Shown piece after piece: positions 51,645-60,972 of a stretch of DNA of 64,000 nt. Position 1 is the stretch's first letter. Every line of letters begins with the position of its first letter. Source of the DNA: an uncultured Lachnobacterium sp. (lineage in GTDB: Bacteria > Bacillota > Clostridia > Lachnospirales > Lachnospiraceae); the NCBI GenBank assembly GCA_900550545.1, contig URSS01000009.1, positions 1 through 64,000 of the forward strand, in the 5' to 3' direction. The notes beneath the pieces were generated by a model. The model had not been told where the DNA came from. It saw only the letters and a program-made list of their open reading frames with translations, and made no database searches. A program made the translations under genes and the position numbers.

Positions 51645-52514
51645 ATGGAAGGAAGAATTTCAGGCCATACAGGGTTACTCGCACTCATCGGATCGCCGGT
51701 AGGACATTCCGGATCACCTGCAATGTACAATTACAGTTTTGAGAAACTTGGTTTGGATTATGCATATGTAGCTTTTGATATCAAAGAGGAACAGGTAAAG
51801 GATGCCTTAGAGGCTATGAAGCTGTTTCACATGAGAGGATGCAATGTAACGATGCCGGATAAGACAGAGGCAGCAAAGTATGTTGACAAACTTTCTCCGG
51901 CAGCACAGATCATTGGAGCGGTTAATACGATTGTAAATGATGATGGAAAGCTTACCGGATATATTACGGATGGAGAAGGCTTTGTTCACAATCTCAAGGA
52001 TCATGGAATCGACATCAAAGGTAAGAAGATTACAGTAGCCGGAGGTGGCGGAGCTGCGACTGCCATTCAGGTACAGTGCGCATTAGACGGTGCTAGAGAG
52101 ATTACAATTTTTAACATTAAGGATGCATTCTTTGGGAGGACACTTGCAACTGCTGAGAAAATCCGCAAAGCAGTTCCGGGTATTGTTGTAAATGTATATG
52201 ATATTGCTGATACACAGAAGATGACAGAAGAAATCCAGTCCAGTGATATTTTTGCAAATGCGACAATTGTTGGAATGAAACCGATGGATGATCAGAGTGT
52301 GGTAAAAGATCTGTCTGCATTCCGTTCGGGACTTGTGGTATGTGATGCGGTATATAATCCGGAAGAGACACGTCTTTTAAAGGAGGCAAAGGAAGCCGGA
52401 TGCACTTGTATTGGAGGCAAAGGAATGCTGCTGTGGCAGGGAGTTGCTGCATTTAAGTTATATACTGGTATGGATATGCCGGTTGATGAAGTAAAGGAGA
52501 AGTTCTTTTCATGA
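51645..52514 (+). CDS. aroE: Shikimate dehydrogenase
   Basis: The start is ATG 51645, after AAGGAAGGAGAAAC. The 289-residue enzyme has IGSPVGHSGSPAMYN (shikimate-binding), GCNVTMPDKTEA with the catalytic Lys, GAVNTIV, and the NADP motif VAGGGGAATA. The C-terminal MLLWQGVAAFKLYTG is typical. It reduces 3-dehydroshikimate in the cytoplasm. The usual MPxK spacing is kept with Asp in place of Tyr/Phe/His before the Lys. The next gene, aroK, overlaps by 4 bases. Confidence 0.92.
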   Translation: MEGRISGHTGLLALIGSPVGHSGSPAMYNYSFEKLGLDYAYVAFDIKEEQVKDALEAMKLFHMRGCNVTMPDKTEAAKYVDKLSPAAQIIGAVNTIVNDDGKLTGYITDGEGFVHNLKDHGIDIKGKKITVAGGGGAATAIQVQCALDGAREITIFNIKDAFFGRTLATAEKIRKAVPGIVVNVYDIADTQKMTEEIQSSDIFANATIVGMKPMDDQSVVKDLSAFRSGLVVCDAVYNPEETRLLKEAKEAGCTCIGGKGMLLWQGVAAFKLYTGMDMPVDEVKEKFFS

Positions 52515-53032
52515 GTAAAACAATTGACCGTAACATTTTCTTAATTGGCTTTATGGGGGCAGGAAAAAGCACCATTGCCCGCAGTCTGCAGAAAAGTCTG
52601 AAATTTCCGCTGGTTGAGATGGACGAGCGTATTGTCCGTGAACAGGGAATGTCCATTAATGAGATTTTTGAAAAATATGGGGAAGACCATTTTCGGGACA
52701 TAGAATCAGAACTGATTCTTACGATTGGTAAGGAAGGTACATCGATTGTTTCATGTGGCGGAGGTGTGGTTGTTCGTCCGCAGAATGTCAAGAATATGAA
52801 GAAAAGCGGAAAGATTGTTTTTTTGAAAGCAACTTCGGAAACTATTTATGAGCGTGTAAAAAACAGCACAGATCGTCCAATTTTAAATGGCCACATGAAT
52901 GTGGAATATATCGCACAGCTCATGGAGAAACGTCGCACTTTGTATGAGGGCGCTGCGGATATTACCATTGAAACCGATGGAAAAACAAAAGAAGAAATCT
53001 GCCGTGAAATTATTGGCAGATTGGAGGAATAA
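52511..53032 (+). CDS. aroK: Shikimate kinase
   Basis: A 173-residue P-loop kinase: GFMGAGKST (residues 13-21), VEMDERIVRE with the Asp of the shikimate site, GGGVV (about 79-83) and DRPIL in the lid. It phosphorylates shikimate, directly following AroE in the chorismate pathway and overlapping it by ATGA. A membrane protein gene follows after 2 bases. Confidence 0.93.
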   Translation: MSKTIDRNIFLIGFMGAGKSTIARSLQKSLKFPLVEMDERIVREQGMSINEIFEKYGEDHFRDIESELILTIGKEGTSIVSCGGGVVVRPQNVKNMKKSGKIVFLKATSETIYERVKNSTDRPILNGHMNVEYIAQLMEKRRTLYEGAADITIETDGKTKEEICREIIGRLEE

Positions 53033-53034
53033 AT

Positions 53035-53685
53035 ATGAAATTTAGTTTTGACAACAAACTTTTCGGAGCTTTAGGAAAGGTTGTTGATTGTGTGATTTTG
53101 AGTGTTTTATGGCTGGTCTGTTGTTTGCCGGTTATTACGATCGGGGCATCATCCACGGCATTGTATTATACAGTACATAAGTCGATTCGGGGAAATCGAG
53201 GATACACGACAAAGAATTTTTTCAGTGCCTTTAAAGATAATTTTAAACCGGCAACTTTGTCTTGGATGGTAGCACTTGCCGTTCAGATTGTTTTATCTTT
53301 GGATGCCTATATTACGTGGCAGGTATTACAGACTGGAAACAATATGGGAGCTTTTTTCTATTTCTTCCTCATTCTGATTGCTTTTTCGATTGGGTGGGTA
53401 GTTTATACTTTTGCATATATTGCACGATTTGAGAATACTGTCAAGATTACTTTGAAAAATGCAGTTCTTATGGAACTGCGACATTTACCATGGTCATTAC
53501 TTATCATTATTTTGTTTTTGCTTGCAATTTTTTTGACATGGCTGATACCGATTCTGGTATTTCTGATGCCGGCATGTATTGTTTTGATGTTTGATTTGAT
53601 TTTAGAGCGCATTTTTCGTATGTATATGTCACCGGAGGATTTAGCCAATGAAAAAGAAAATGATATGCTCGACAAGATGGATTAA
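53035..53685 (+). CDS. DUF624 / YesL-like membrane protein
   Basis: A 216-residue protein with about five helices. The first conserved stretch (FGALGKVVDCVILSVLWLVC to LPVITIGASSTALYY) is the DUF624 signature. DUF624 proteins usually lie in sugar-uptake loci next to YesN/YesM regulators and have no known biochemical role. Here the neighbour is a receptor-diguanylate-cyclase, with 24 bases between them. It starts 2 bases after aroK, so is probably in the same transcript. Confidence 0.85.
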   Translation: MKFSFDNKLFGALGKVVDCVILSVLWLVCCLPVITIGASSTALYYTVHKSIRGNRGYTTKNFFSAFKDNFKPATLSWMVALAVQIVLSLDAYITWQVLQTGNNMGAFFYFFLILIAFSIGWVVYTFAYIARFENTVKITLKNAVLMELRHLPWSLLIIILFLLAIFLTWLIPILVFLMPACIVLMFDLILERIFRMYMSPEDLANEKENDMLDKMD

Positions 53686-53709
53686 TTGATGAATACGGAA
53701 GGTGAGCTT

Positions 53710-56700
53710 ATGAAAAATACAATGCATACTGCATGGAAGCGATGTATTTGTTTTTTGATGATTGTGTTGGTGTGTATAACGATGCTACCGGCACCTGTCA
53801 GTGCAGAAAAAAATGCTACGATTACAGTCCTTTCCAATATTGATGAGGACGCAATGAAGCCGTATTTGGATGCTTTTAAAAAGAAATATCCGGCTATTAA
53901 TGTGAAATATTATTCATATAGCGATTATGAAAATGAATTGCAGAACCGTATAGAAAAAGGAAACTATGGTGATGTTTTGTTTGTTCCTAGTTTTCTGTCT
54001 TCAGATAAATATGATACATACCTTGAAAAACTTGGCAGCTATCAGGAGTTATCAGAAAAATACAATTATCTGGAAGAAAGCAAACATATTGATGATGCTG
54101 TATATGGTATTCCTTCTTCTGCGTATATGGCTGGAATTCTGTACAACAAGGATGTTTTTAATAAAGCGGGAATTACGGAGACACCGAAGTCCATTGACGC
54201 CTTTTTAGCAGATTTACAAACAATCAAAGAGCGCACCGATGCGATTCCTTTTTATACGAACTATTCATCGCAGTGGACACTTCAGTTCTGGGAGACATTC
54301 CCATATCTGGAGATGACAGGAGATCCTGACTATAAGAACAACAAATTTATATATGAGAGAAATCCATTTAGCAAAGGAAGTACCCATTATCAGGTGTACC
54401 AGCTTTTGTATGATATTGTAAAAGATGGATTGTGTGAAGATGATCCAAAGTCAGATGACTGGGAAAAATCCAAATCTATGCTCAATCGTGGAGAGATTGG
54501 CTGTATGGCAATCGGTTCATGGGCAGTATCCCAGTTTAAACAAGCGGGACCGGATGGAGATGCAGTGGCTTTTATGCCATTTCCAAATGAAATTGATGGT
54601 AAGCAGTATATGACGATTTCCACTGATTACTGTTATGCAATTAATAAAAACAGCAAGGAAAAAGATGCAGCAAGAAAATATATTGATTTCATGTTGGATG
54701 AATCTGGACATGCCCTGGATCAGGAAAATCTTTCACTGGTAAAGACAGATCCGTATCCGGATGCGTATGGAGATATGAAGAATGCCATCCTTTCGAGCAA
54801 CACGGCAGCCACCAATGTGAATTACAGCCGTTGGGAGAGCTTATCTAAGAACCTGAACATGGAGGATAATAAAGAAACTGCCAGGGTAATTGCAGCGGCA
54901 GCCGGATATTCAGATGAAACGCTGGATGATATTGTAAAAGACTGGAATGAACGATGGGAGTCCGGGCGACCGAAGGACATGGAAGCTGAGATGCAGGAGG
55001 CTTCTTCGAATTGGTTGAACAGCAGTGTTATTACGGAGAATTACGAGGTTACACTTTCACAGACAGAGCAGAGATATCTTTCAGATATCGGAACAATCAA
55101 AGTTGGATATCTTACAGAGTTTGCGCCATATCAATACAAAAATGCACAGGGCAAGTTCGTAGGATTGTCTCAACAGATTTGTGATATTATCAGCAGTACA
55201 TTAAATGTTGATATGAAGTATATCGCATATGGCAACCGTAAGGATTTGATAGCAGCTCTGGAAAATGGCGAAATAGACATGGCGGCTGGCCTGGATTCTG
55301 AAAGTGAAACGGACAGTTTGCGTTTTTCAAAAAGTTATCAGGATTATATGCAGGTCCTTATAAAAAATGAGACGACAAATGTCGAAAAACTGGAAGATAA
55401 AAAGCAGGCTGTCATTATCGGCCAGGAAGATAAGGATCAGGATAGCAAAAACCAGCTGAAAAAGCATTCGATCAGGGCTGCAATCAAGGCTGTGGATGTA
55501 GGCGATGCTGATTATGTGATCGGTAATTATTACAGTGCAGATTACTACATTAGAGAACTTGCAAGTGAGCATGTATCGGTTGTTCCCATGACTGAAAAAG
55601 GCGCGATATCGTTTGCTTTCTCTGCCAGTCAGGATACACGTCTGATCTCGATTTGCAACAAGTGTCTGTATAGCATTCCGGAGAGCCGGATTCAGGTCCT
55701 TTTAATGGATGATTTGGATCCTCCAGCGAAACCGGTAACACTTATGGCACTTATACGTGCGAACCCGTGGCAAAGTGCATTGATTATTCTCGTAGTATTA
55801 GCGCTTATTGCATTAGCTATCTTCATTGTACTTCGTCAACGTTGGATCAGTGCAAGAAAACATGCGGTTGATGTAAAACGTTATGAGATTCTTGCGGCAT
55901 TGATGAATGAATATGTATTTGAGTATGACAGCACAAAGAAACAGATTCATCTTGATTCAAAATTCAAAGATAAATTTGGCATTGAAGGTGATGTAGCTGT
56001 TGAAGACTATGACAAAAGTAATCCGTGCCTGAATGCAATTTTGCTTGAAATTGATAAGGTAAATAATGTCGATGATGCCCAGGGATATAATTCACATCCA
56101 TTTAAGCTTCGGATGAATGATGGAACGATGGAGTGGTATCGTATAGTCTTTTATGCATTGAAAGATGAATATGATGTGGAGAGTCATATTATTGGTAAGC
56201 TGGTGAGCGCAAAGCAGGAGATGGTGGAACAGGAGCAGTTTATCAATCGTGCACAGAGAGATCCGTTGACTGGTTTATATAACCGTGACGGTTTTATGGA
56301 AAAGTATGCAACCATGGAAGTAAAAAAATCGCTTACCTATGCAATTCTTGATATTGATAATTTCAAACAGATCAATGATAAGATTGGCCACGCAGGTGGC
56401 GATGCAGCATTAAAGCTTCTTGCGGATACCTTATCTGCTGTTTTTGAAAAACAGGCGATTGTCGGAAGATACGGTGGCGACGAATTTATAGTCTGTGTCT
56501 ATGACATGGATCAATATGAAGTTGCAGCATTGTTTGATAAGCTGGTGAAGAATATGGACCGTGATATGGACTATCAGGGAAAAATCAAGCATCTGTCGAT
56601 TAGCCTTGGAGCCACTTATGTAGGACAGAAGATGCCACTTGATGTGCTTTTGAAGAGTGCGGATAAAGTGCTGTATCTGGTAAAAGAACAGGGAAAGAAT

Positions 56701-56727
56701 AACTGGAACATGGATATTTTAGAATAA
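53710..56727 (+). CDS. Membrane diguanylate cyclase with two extracellular solute-binding domains
   Basis: The start is ATG 53710 (MKNTMHTAWKR) after AAGGTGAG. The 1005-residue protein has a signal peptide (ending near PVSAEK) and a MalE/UgpB-type extracellular domain (about 35-430, with GYGD-like VYGIPSSAYMAGILYNKDVF, and GCMAIGSWAVSQF). A family 3 amino-acid-binding domain follows (about 448-680, IKVGYLTEFAPYQYKNAQGK, LENGEIDMAAGL). One membrane helix (about 687-710), a PAS-like linker and a GGDEF domain with GRYGGDEF (922-926) come next. It should link binding of external sugars and amino acids to c-di-GMP synthesis. No RxxD site is visible. It lies next to DUF624 and a BIG2 surface protein. 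Confidence 0.88.
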   Translation: MKNTMHTAWKRCICFLMIVLVCITMLPAPVSAEKNATITVLSNIDEDAMKPYLDAFKKKYPAINVKYYSYSDYENELQNRIEKGNYGDVLFVPSFLSSDKYDTYLEKLGSYQELSEKYNYLEESKHIDDAVYGIPSSAYMAGILYNKDVFNKAGITETPKSIDAFLADLQTIKERTDAIPFYTNYSSQWTLQFWETFPYLEMTGDPDYKNNKFIYERNPFSKGSTHYQVYQLLYDIVKDGLCEDDPKSDDWEKSKSMLNRGEIGCMAIGSWAVSQFKQAGPDGDAVAFMPFPNEIDGKQYMTISTDYCYAINKNSKEKDAARKYIDFMLDESGHALDQENLSLVKTDPYPDAYGDMKNAILSSNTAATNVNYSRWESLSKNLNMEDNKETARVIAAAAGYSDETLDDIVKDWNERWESGRPKDMEAEMQEASSNWLNSSVITENYEVTLSQTEQRYLSDIGTIKVGYLTEFAPYQYKNAQGKFVGLSQQICDIISSTLNVDMKYIAYGNRKDLIAALENGEIDMAAGLDSESETDSLRFSKSYQDYMQVLIKNETTNVEKLEDKKQAVIIGQEDKDQDSKNQLKKHSIRAAIKAVDVGDADYVIGNYYSADYYIRELASEHVSVVPMTEKGAISFAFSASQDTRLISICNKCLYSIPESRIQVLLMDDLDPPAKPVTLMALIRANPWQSALIILVVLALIALAIFIVLRQRWISARKHAVDVKRYEILAALMNEYVFEYDSTKKQIHLDSKFKDKFGIEGDVAVEDYDKSNPCLNAILLEIDKVNNVDDAQGYNSHPFKLRMNDGTMEWYRIVFYALKDEYDVESHIIGKLVSAKQEMVEQEQFINRAQRDPLTGLYNRDGFMEKYATMEVKKSLTYAILDIDNFKQINDKIGHAGGDAALKLLADTLSAVFEKQAIVGRYGGDEFIVCVYDMDQYEVAALFDKLVKNMDRDMDYQGKIKHLSISLGATYVGQKMPLDVLLKSADKVLYLVKEQGKNNWNMDILE

Positions 56728-56823
56728 GTGCTTGCTTTTTTAGACGTATGTGGTATGATGAAGAGGTCAAATAAATGACACGGATTCTATCACATACGTT
56801 TTCCTCGTTATAGGGGGAATCAT

Positions 56824-57831
56824 ATGAAGACAAATCACAAATTACGTTTGACAGCAGCAGTGCTGATTCTATGCATGGTGTCCATGCTTTTTATTCCAGG
56901 AAACACAGAAAGTATATATGCCAAAGGAATTGACTTTCTCATTTTAGGTGTATATGAAAAAAGTCTTGATGTAGGAGATGAGTTCTACATTTCAGCAGTG
57001 GCATCCAATGGAAATAAAATTACATTCCGATCCAGTAACTCAAAAGTTGCTTCTATCAGTCCATATGGACGGATTATTGCAAAAAAGCCAGGGGAAGCAA
57101 AGATTACGGTCAAAGCAGGAAAAGCACAGGCGCGTTGCCGGATCATAGTGAAGAAGACACGTATTGATGTGAATGAAAAGAATATTTCTATGGACAATGG
57201 CAGTACATTCCAGCTGAAGGCGGCAGCCTCCACGGGGCATGGACTGACTTACAAATCCAGCAAAAAGAGTGTAGCAGCAGTTGATGAGAAAGGTCTTATT
57301 ACCGCAAAAAAGCCTGGAGAAGCGAACATTACGATTTCAGTAGATGGCGTTTCTGAAATCTGTAAAATCAAGGTAAGGGAGACGAAAGTAAGACTTGACC
57401 GGACAAAAGCAACACTTTATCGAAAAGGAGAGATTACACTCTCTGTCTCAACAAATTCCAAAACAGAACCAAAGTGGAAATCAAATAAAAGCAGCGTTGC
57501 AACTGTGGATAACAAAGGTAATGTGACCGCAGTAAAACATGGTACTGCAACGATTACTGTGACCATAGATGGGGTAAAAGCAACTTGCGAGATCTTGGTG
57601 AAACAGCCAGGGGTAAGTTTTCCACAGTCAGAACTGACTCTCAAGCAGGGAGAAAAAATCTGCGTAAAAGCGAAAGTATCTTCTGGGAATGAGGCGGTGT
57701 ATTCGAGTTCTAACACTACAGTTGCAACCGTGGATGAACAGGGGAATATATATGCTTGTGGTAAAGGAAAGGCATACATTTATGCGACAGAAGATGGAAT
57801 CAAAGCCAAGATGACAATTCGCGTAAAGTAA
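56824..57831 (+). CDS. Secreted protein with four BIG2-type Ig-like repeats
   Basis: A 335-residue protein with a signal peptide (about residues 1-34, ending SIYAKG). Four repeats follow, each about 75-80 residues, with VASISPYGRIIAKKPGEAKIT, SVAAVDEKGLITAKKPGEAN and VATVDNKGNVTAVKHGTATI as the hallmark strands. BIG2 domains act in adhesion and as stalks. No cell-wall sorting signal or membrane anchor is seen, so it is probably released or bound non-covalently. The ATG follows TAGGGGGAATCAT. A bidirectional terminator follows. Confidence 0.8.
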   Translation: MKTNHKLRLTAAVLILCMVSMLFIPGNTESIYAKGIDFLILGVYEKSLDVGDEFYISAVASNGNKITFRSSNSKVASISPYGRIIAKKPGEAKITVKAGKAQARCRIIVKKTRIDVNEKNISMDNGSTFQLKAAASTGHGLTYKSSKKSVAAVDEKGLITAKKPGEANITISVDGVSEICKIKVRETKVRLDRTKATLYRKGEITLSVSTNSKTEPKWKSNKSSVATVDNKGNVTAVKHGTATITVTIDGVKATCEILVKQPGVSFPQSELTLKQGEKICVKAKVSSGNEAVYSSSNTTVATVDEQGNIYACGKGKAYIYATEDGIKAKMTIRVK

Positions 57832-57902
57832 ATTCAAAGATATAAATTTAAAGATAATTACGATGTAAATATGAGGAAAATGCTGTGATAGACTACGAAA
57901 AA

Positions 57903-57947
57903 AGGGAGAGCCCCTTCAGTTTAGCTGAAGGAGAGCTCTCCTTTTTT
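57903..57947. terminator. Bidirectional terminator between BIG2 gene and chemoreceptor gene
   Basis: GGAGAGC (57905-57911) with CCTTCAG pairs with CTGAAGG and GCTCTCC (57925-57941), with a small bulge. TTTTTT follows on the plus strand (57942-57947) and the complementary run at about 57898-57903 serves the minus strand. The stop codon of the minus-strand chemoreceptor lies in the loop. Confidence 0.8.
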
Positions 57948-60014
57948 CAGGCAGGATTCAACATATTTTTGGATCTGATAATCATCTTCCGGCATCTGGC
58001 ATCCAATAATATACATTCCGTCATTGTTTGAACAGCGGATAATTCGACCGTTCAACTCGGAATGTGATGGTAAAGCAAAATCGTGAATCGCAACAGTAAT
58101 TTCCTTTCCATGACAATCGGCAAAAACAGGTGATGTCATAATTAATGCAAAACCGTTGGCACTGAGGTTATCCAGTTTACCATTGAATGATTCTCCGGAA
58201 TCTTTTAATGTGACGGTACAACTGTTGGAAATATCAATGCGCGGATATTTTCTTCTGTTAATAATTTTCGAACGTGTGCACAACAGAATCGAATAGTTTC
58301 TATTGGATGCACTAAGCTGTGCTTTTTCCCATAAGTAAATAACGTTGCCGACAGTAATCTGAAGACTACAATCAACAGGACCAGATATCGCTGGAGCGTT
58401 ATCAAGGGTTACAAGCACATTGTCCTGCGTATGGGAAATCAATTCTCCTGTGTAGACAGCATCTTGGGTTGTGCGAACGAGAACCTTCATACCTGGGGCT
58501 ACATCCGCGATTCCCATGAAACCACCAATACCAAGTTCACTCATCAGAGCCTGAATGACATCTTCGATATTATCAATGTTGGAAGAACTTTCTGTGTATT
58601 TACTGAGAATGCGTTTACTGATATCACTGGAGTGATCAATACAGCCGGTAATCACTTCCACAGTATTTGAAACCTGTTCCATGTTGTCAACCAATTGCAG
58701 ATTGGAAGTTTCAACCTCTTTCATAGCAGAATCGATAACCTGAATGTGTTCTCCAAGCTGGGAGGAGTCTTCCGTAATCTTTTGTACATTCTCACCGGTC
58801 TGTGTTACTTTTCCCAAGGTAACCTGAATCAGTTCCAGTGTTTTTTCGATGGAATCTGTCATTTTTGCCGAAATTTCATCAAGGCGCGTAAGTGCATCCT
58901 GAATCTGCGCAGAAGAAGTTTTAGTTTCGGTACTTAAGGTTCGAATCTGTTCAGCAACGACTGCAAAGCCTTTTCCGGCATCGCCGGCGCGGGCTGCTTC
59001 AATGGATGCATTGAGTGCAAGAAGATTCGTTTGACTTGAAATATTATCAATTTTTCCGGTTTCTTCCAGTACCATACTAAATTCAGACTTGAAGTCATGA
59101 AGAATATGTTCTACTTCAGAGGACAGTTCCGACATGGTTCCGGTTGTTTTTACCAGACTGTCAAGATCTTCGGAACTTGTCTTGGCGTGCTCCTCTGATT
59201 CAACAGTAAGATGAACCATTTCATCAATCATCGCAGCTACATTTTCTACCTGTGTACGAATGTCGGATGTCATATCCATAGAAGAAGAGGTACGATCCTG
59301 CAAATGGTGATTATTGTCGGAAAGTTCGTTCATACCAAGCATTACGACATCGGAACCATGCTTGTTTTCAGAAGCGAGTTCGCGGACAACAGTGATGCCA
59401 TCCATGATCGTGTTACTGGCAGTTTTGACTTTTTCAACAGTAGTAACGACACGATGCAGGTCAGATTTAATACTGTCGGTCAATGCACCGTCGGATTCGT
59501 TCAGATGGCGAATGGACATTACATAGCAGATATAGCATAGCAGCAGACAGGAAACCTGAAGCTGATAATTTTTCATGTCCGAGGCACTGTTACAACCGAG
59601 AATGACACCACGGTATATAGCACTGAAGATTACGCTTAGTGTATTGGCAATGCCACAACCTATCATAAATTTCTGGTTCTTATATAAAACAAGAAGGCTC
59701 ATAACAGGAAGAATATAGGTAAATGCAATGGGAGAGGCTGTTGTGCAGAGAACAAAAGTATAAAAAATACCATAGCCGACAATAAGAACATGCTTATAGA
59801 TGTCAGTAGCCCATCCCTTCACTCGAAGCAGAATTTCGCCAATGATTACCGGCAGCCAGCACAAAATTAAAAAGATGATATAGTTTTGTGTTGGATACAG
59901 TCCATTTCCTGTATCTGTACCATAATTGGCAGATAAGAGAATAGAGAAAATCAGCCAGATAATCCGGGCTTTCCGGTTGGCTTTCTCTTTAAAAACAGAT
60001 GCGTCATAATTCAT
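57921..60014 (-). CDS. Methyl-accepting chemotaxis-like protein with C-terminal PilZ domain
   Basis: A 697-residue protein. Residues 15-175 carry about six membrane helices without a large extracellular sensor. A coiled-coil signalling domain follows (about 180-500), with the hairpin tip NISSQTNLLALNASIEAARA and GKGFAVVAEQIRTLS. The C-terminal PilZ domain has RRKYPR (587-592) and NLSANG (616-621), the two blocks that bind c-di-GMP. A YcgR-like segment lies before it. It probably changes its chemotaxis signal in response to c-di-GMP inside the cell. No che genes are adjacent. Confidence 0.85.
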   Translation of the reverse strand: MNYDASVFKEKANRKARIIWLIFSILLSANYGTDTGNGLYPTQNYIIFLILCWLPVIIGEILLRVKGWATDIYKHVLIVGYGIFYTFVLCTTASPIAFTYILPVMSLLVLYKNQKFMIGCGIANTLSVIFSAIYRGVILGCNSASDMKNYQLQVSCLLLCYICYVMSIRHLNESDGALTDSIKSDLHRVVTTVEKVKTASNTIMDGITVVRELASENKHGSDVVMLGMNELSDNNHHLQDRTSSSMDMTSDIRTQVENVAAMIDEMVHLTVESEEHAKTSSEDLDSLVKTTGTMSELSSEVEHILHDFKSEFSMVLEETGKIDNISSQTNLLALNASIEAARAGDAGKGFAVVAEQIRTLSTETKTSSAQIQDALTRLDEISAKMTDSIEKTLELIQVTLGKVTQTGENVQKITEDSSQLGEHIQVIDSAMKEVETSNLQLVDNMEQVSNTVEVITGCIDHSSDISKRILSKYTESSSNIDNIEDVIQALMSELGIGGFMGIADVAPGMKVLVRTTQDAVYTGELISHTQDNVLVTLDNAPAISGPVDCSLQITVGNVIYLWEKAQLSASNRNYSILLCTRSKIINRRKYPRIDISNSCTVTLKDSGESFNGKLDNLSANGFALIMTSPVFADCHGKEITVAIHDFALPSHSELNGRIIRCSNNDGMYIIGCQMPEDDYQIQKYVESCLKKGELSFS

Positions 60015-60225
60015 ATATATTACCCCTCCGAAGATACCTCGAATCCTTGTAAAAATAGGAAAAATTTACTAGTTTATAGTTTAGTTTATTTCGTATGATA
60101 TTACAAGTTTAATTTTGAAAATAATAAAAATCATATAAGCGGAAATTTGGTTTTGAAGTATAAAATCACCAATTCTACAAATAATAGGGGTAAAATCTGA
60201 ACTTATAATGGAGGAACGTTGAGAT

Positions 60226-60774
60226 ATGAAAGCAACAGGTATTGTTCGAAGAATAGATGATCTCGGGCGTATTGTAGTGCCAAAGGAGATTCGGCGTACT
60301 TTGCGTATCCGTGAAGGTGACCCTTTGGAAATTTTTACAAGCCGTGAGGGGGAAATTATGTTAAAAAAATATTCGCCAATCGGAGAATTGGGAGAAGTAG
60401 CAGGAAGCTATGCAGAGGCACTGGCTCAAGCGGCAGATGCGCTTGTGTGCATTACGGATCGTGATTATATTGTCGCTGCAGCAGGGGGAGGGAAAAAAGA
60501 GCTGGAAGGAGAGCATTTGAGCCCGGAGGTTGAGGCTCTCATGGAAAAGAGAGGTACCTTTGTTGTAAAAGATGTGCATGAAGAACTACCATTGGTCACA
60601 AAGGACTGGACAAGTGACCATAAGGGGGCGGTGTTGTCTACGATTATTTGCAATGGAGACTGTCAGGGAGCAGTTATTGTTGTATCTAAAAGTGATAATC
60701 CACAGAAACTTGAAACATTTCAGATGCTGACACAGTCTGCAGCAAGTTTTATGGGAAAACATATGGAACAATAA
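60226..60774 (+). CDS. spoVT: Stage V sporulation protein T-like regulator
   Basis: A 182-residue regulator. Residues 1-50 are the AbrB swapped-hairpin DNA-binding domain (ATGIVRRIDDLGRIVVPKEI, RRTLRIREGDPLEIF) and residues 55-180 a GAF-like domain. This is the SpoVT layout, acting in the forespore late in sporulation. The ATG at 60226 follows AATGGAGGAACGTTGAG. It indicates a spore-forming lineage. A hairpin follows. Confidence 0.88.
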   Translation: MKATGIVRRIDDLGRIVVPKEIRRTLRIREGDPLEIFTSREGEIMLKKYSPIGELGEVAGSYAEALAQAADALVCITDRDYIVAAAGGGKKELEGEHLSPEVEALMEKRGTFVVKDVHEELPLVTKDWTSDHKGAVLSTIICNGDCQGAVIVVSKSDNPQKLETFQMLTQSAASFMGKHMEQ

Positions 60775-60780
60775 GAATAT

Positions 60781-60835
60781 GGGAAACGTATGAGACTATA
60801 GATAAATATTCATACGTTTCCCATGCTTATGTTTT
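60781..60835 (+). terminator. Hairpin terminator after spoVT
   Basis: GGGAAACGTATGA (60781-60793) pairs perfectly with TCATACGTTTCCC (60810-60822) around a 16-base loop; TTTTT comes after ATGCTTATG. Confidence 0.65.
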
Positions 60836-60972
60836 TGCTTTTGGTAACAACTTTTTTTGAAAAAAGACAAAAAATATTTTCGTGTGACCGCTGTGTGACC
60901 AATTGTCGCTATAGTATTGGTATGAAAAAGTACAAAATTAATTTTTAGAGGGTAGCATAAAGGAGGTTGTTT

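Noticed and set aside
56728..57831. Possible c-di-GMP (GEMM) riboswitches ahead of the GGDEF, BIG2 and chemoreceptor genes
   Set aside because: The leaders were read by eye for the conserved GEMM core and tetraloop pattern; none was found. A covariance-model search would be decisive.
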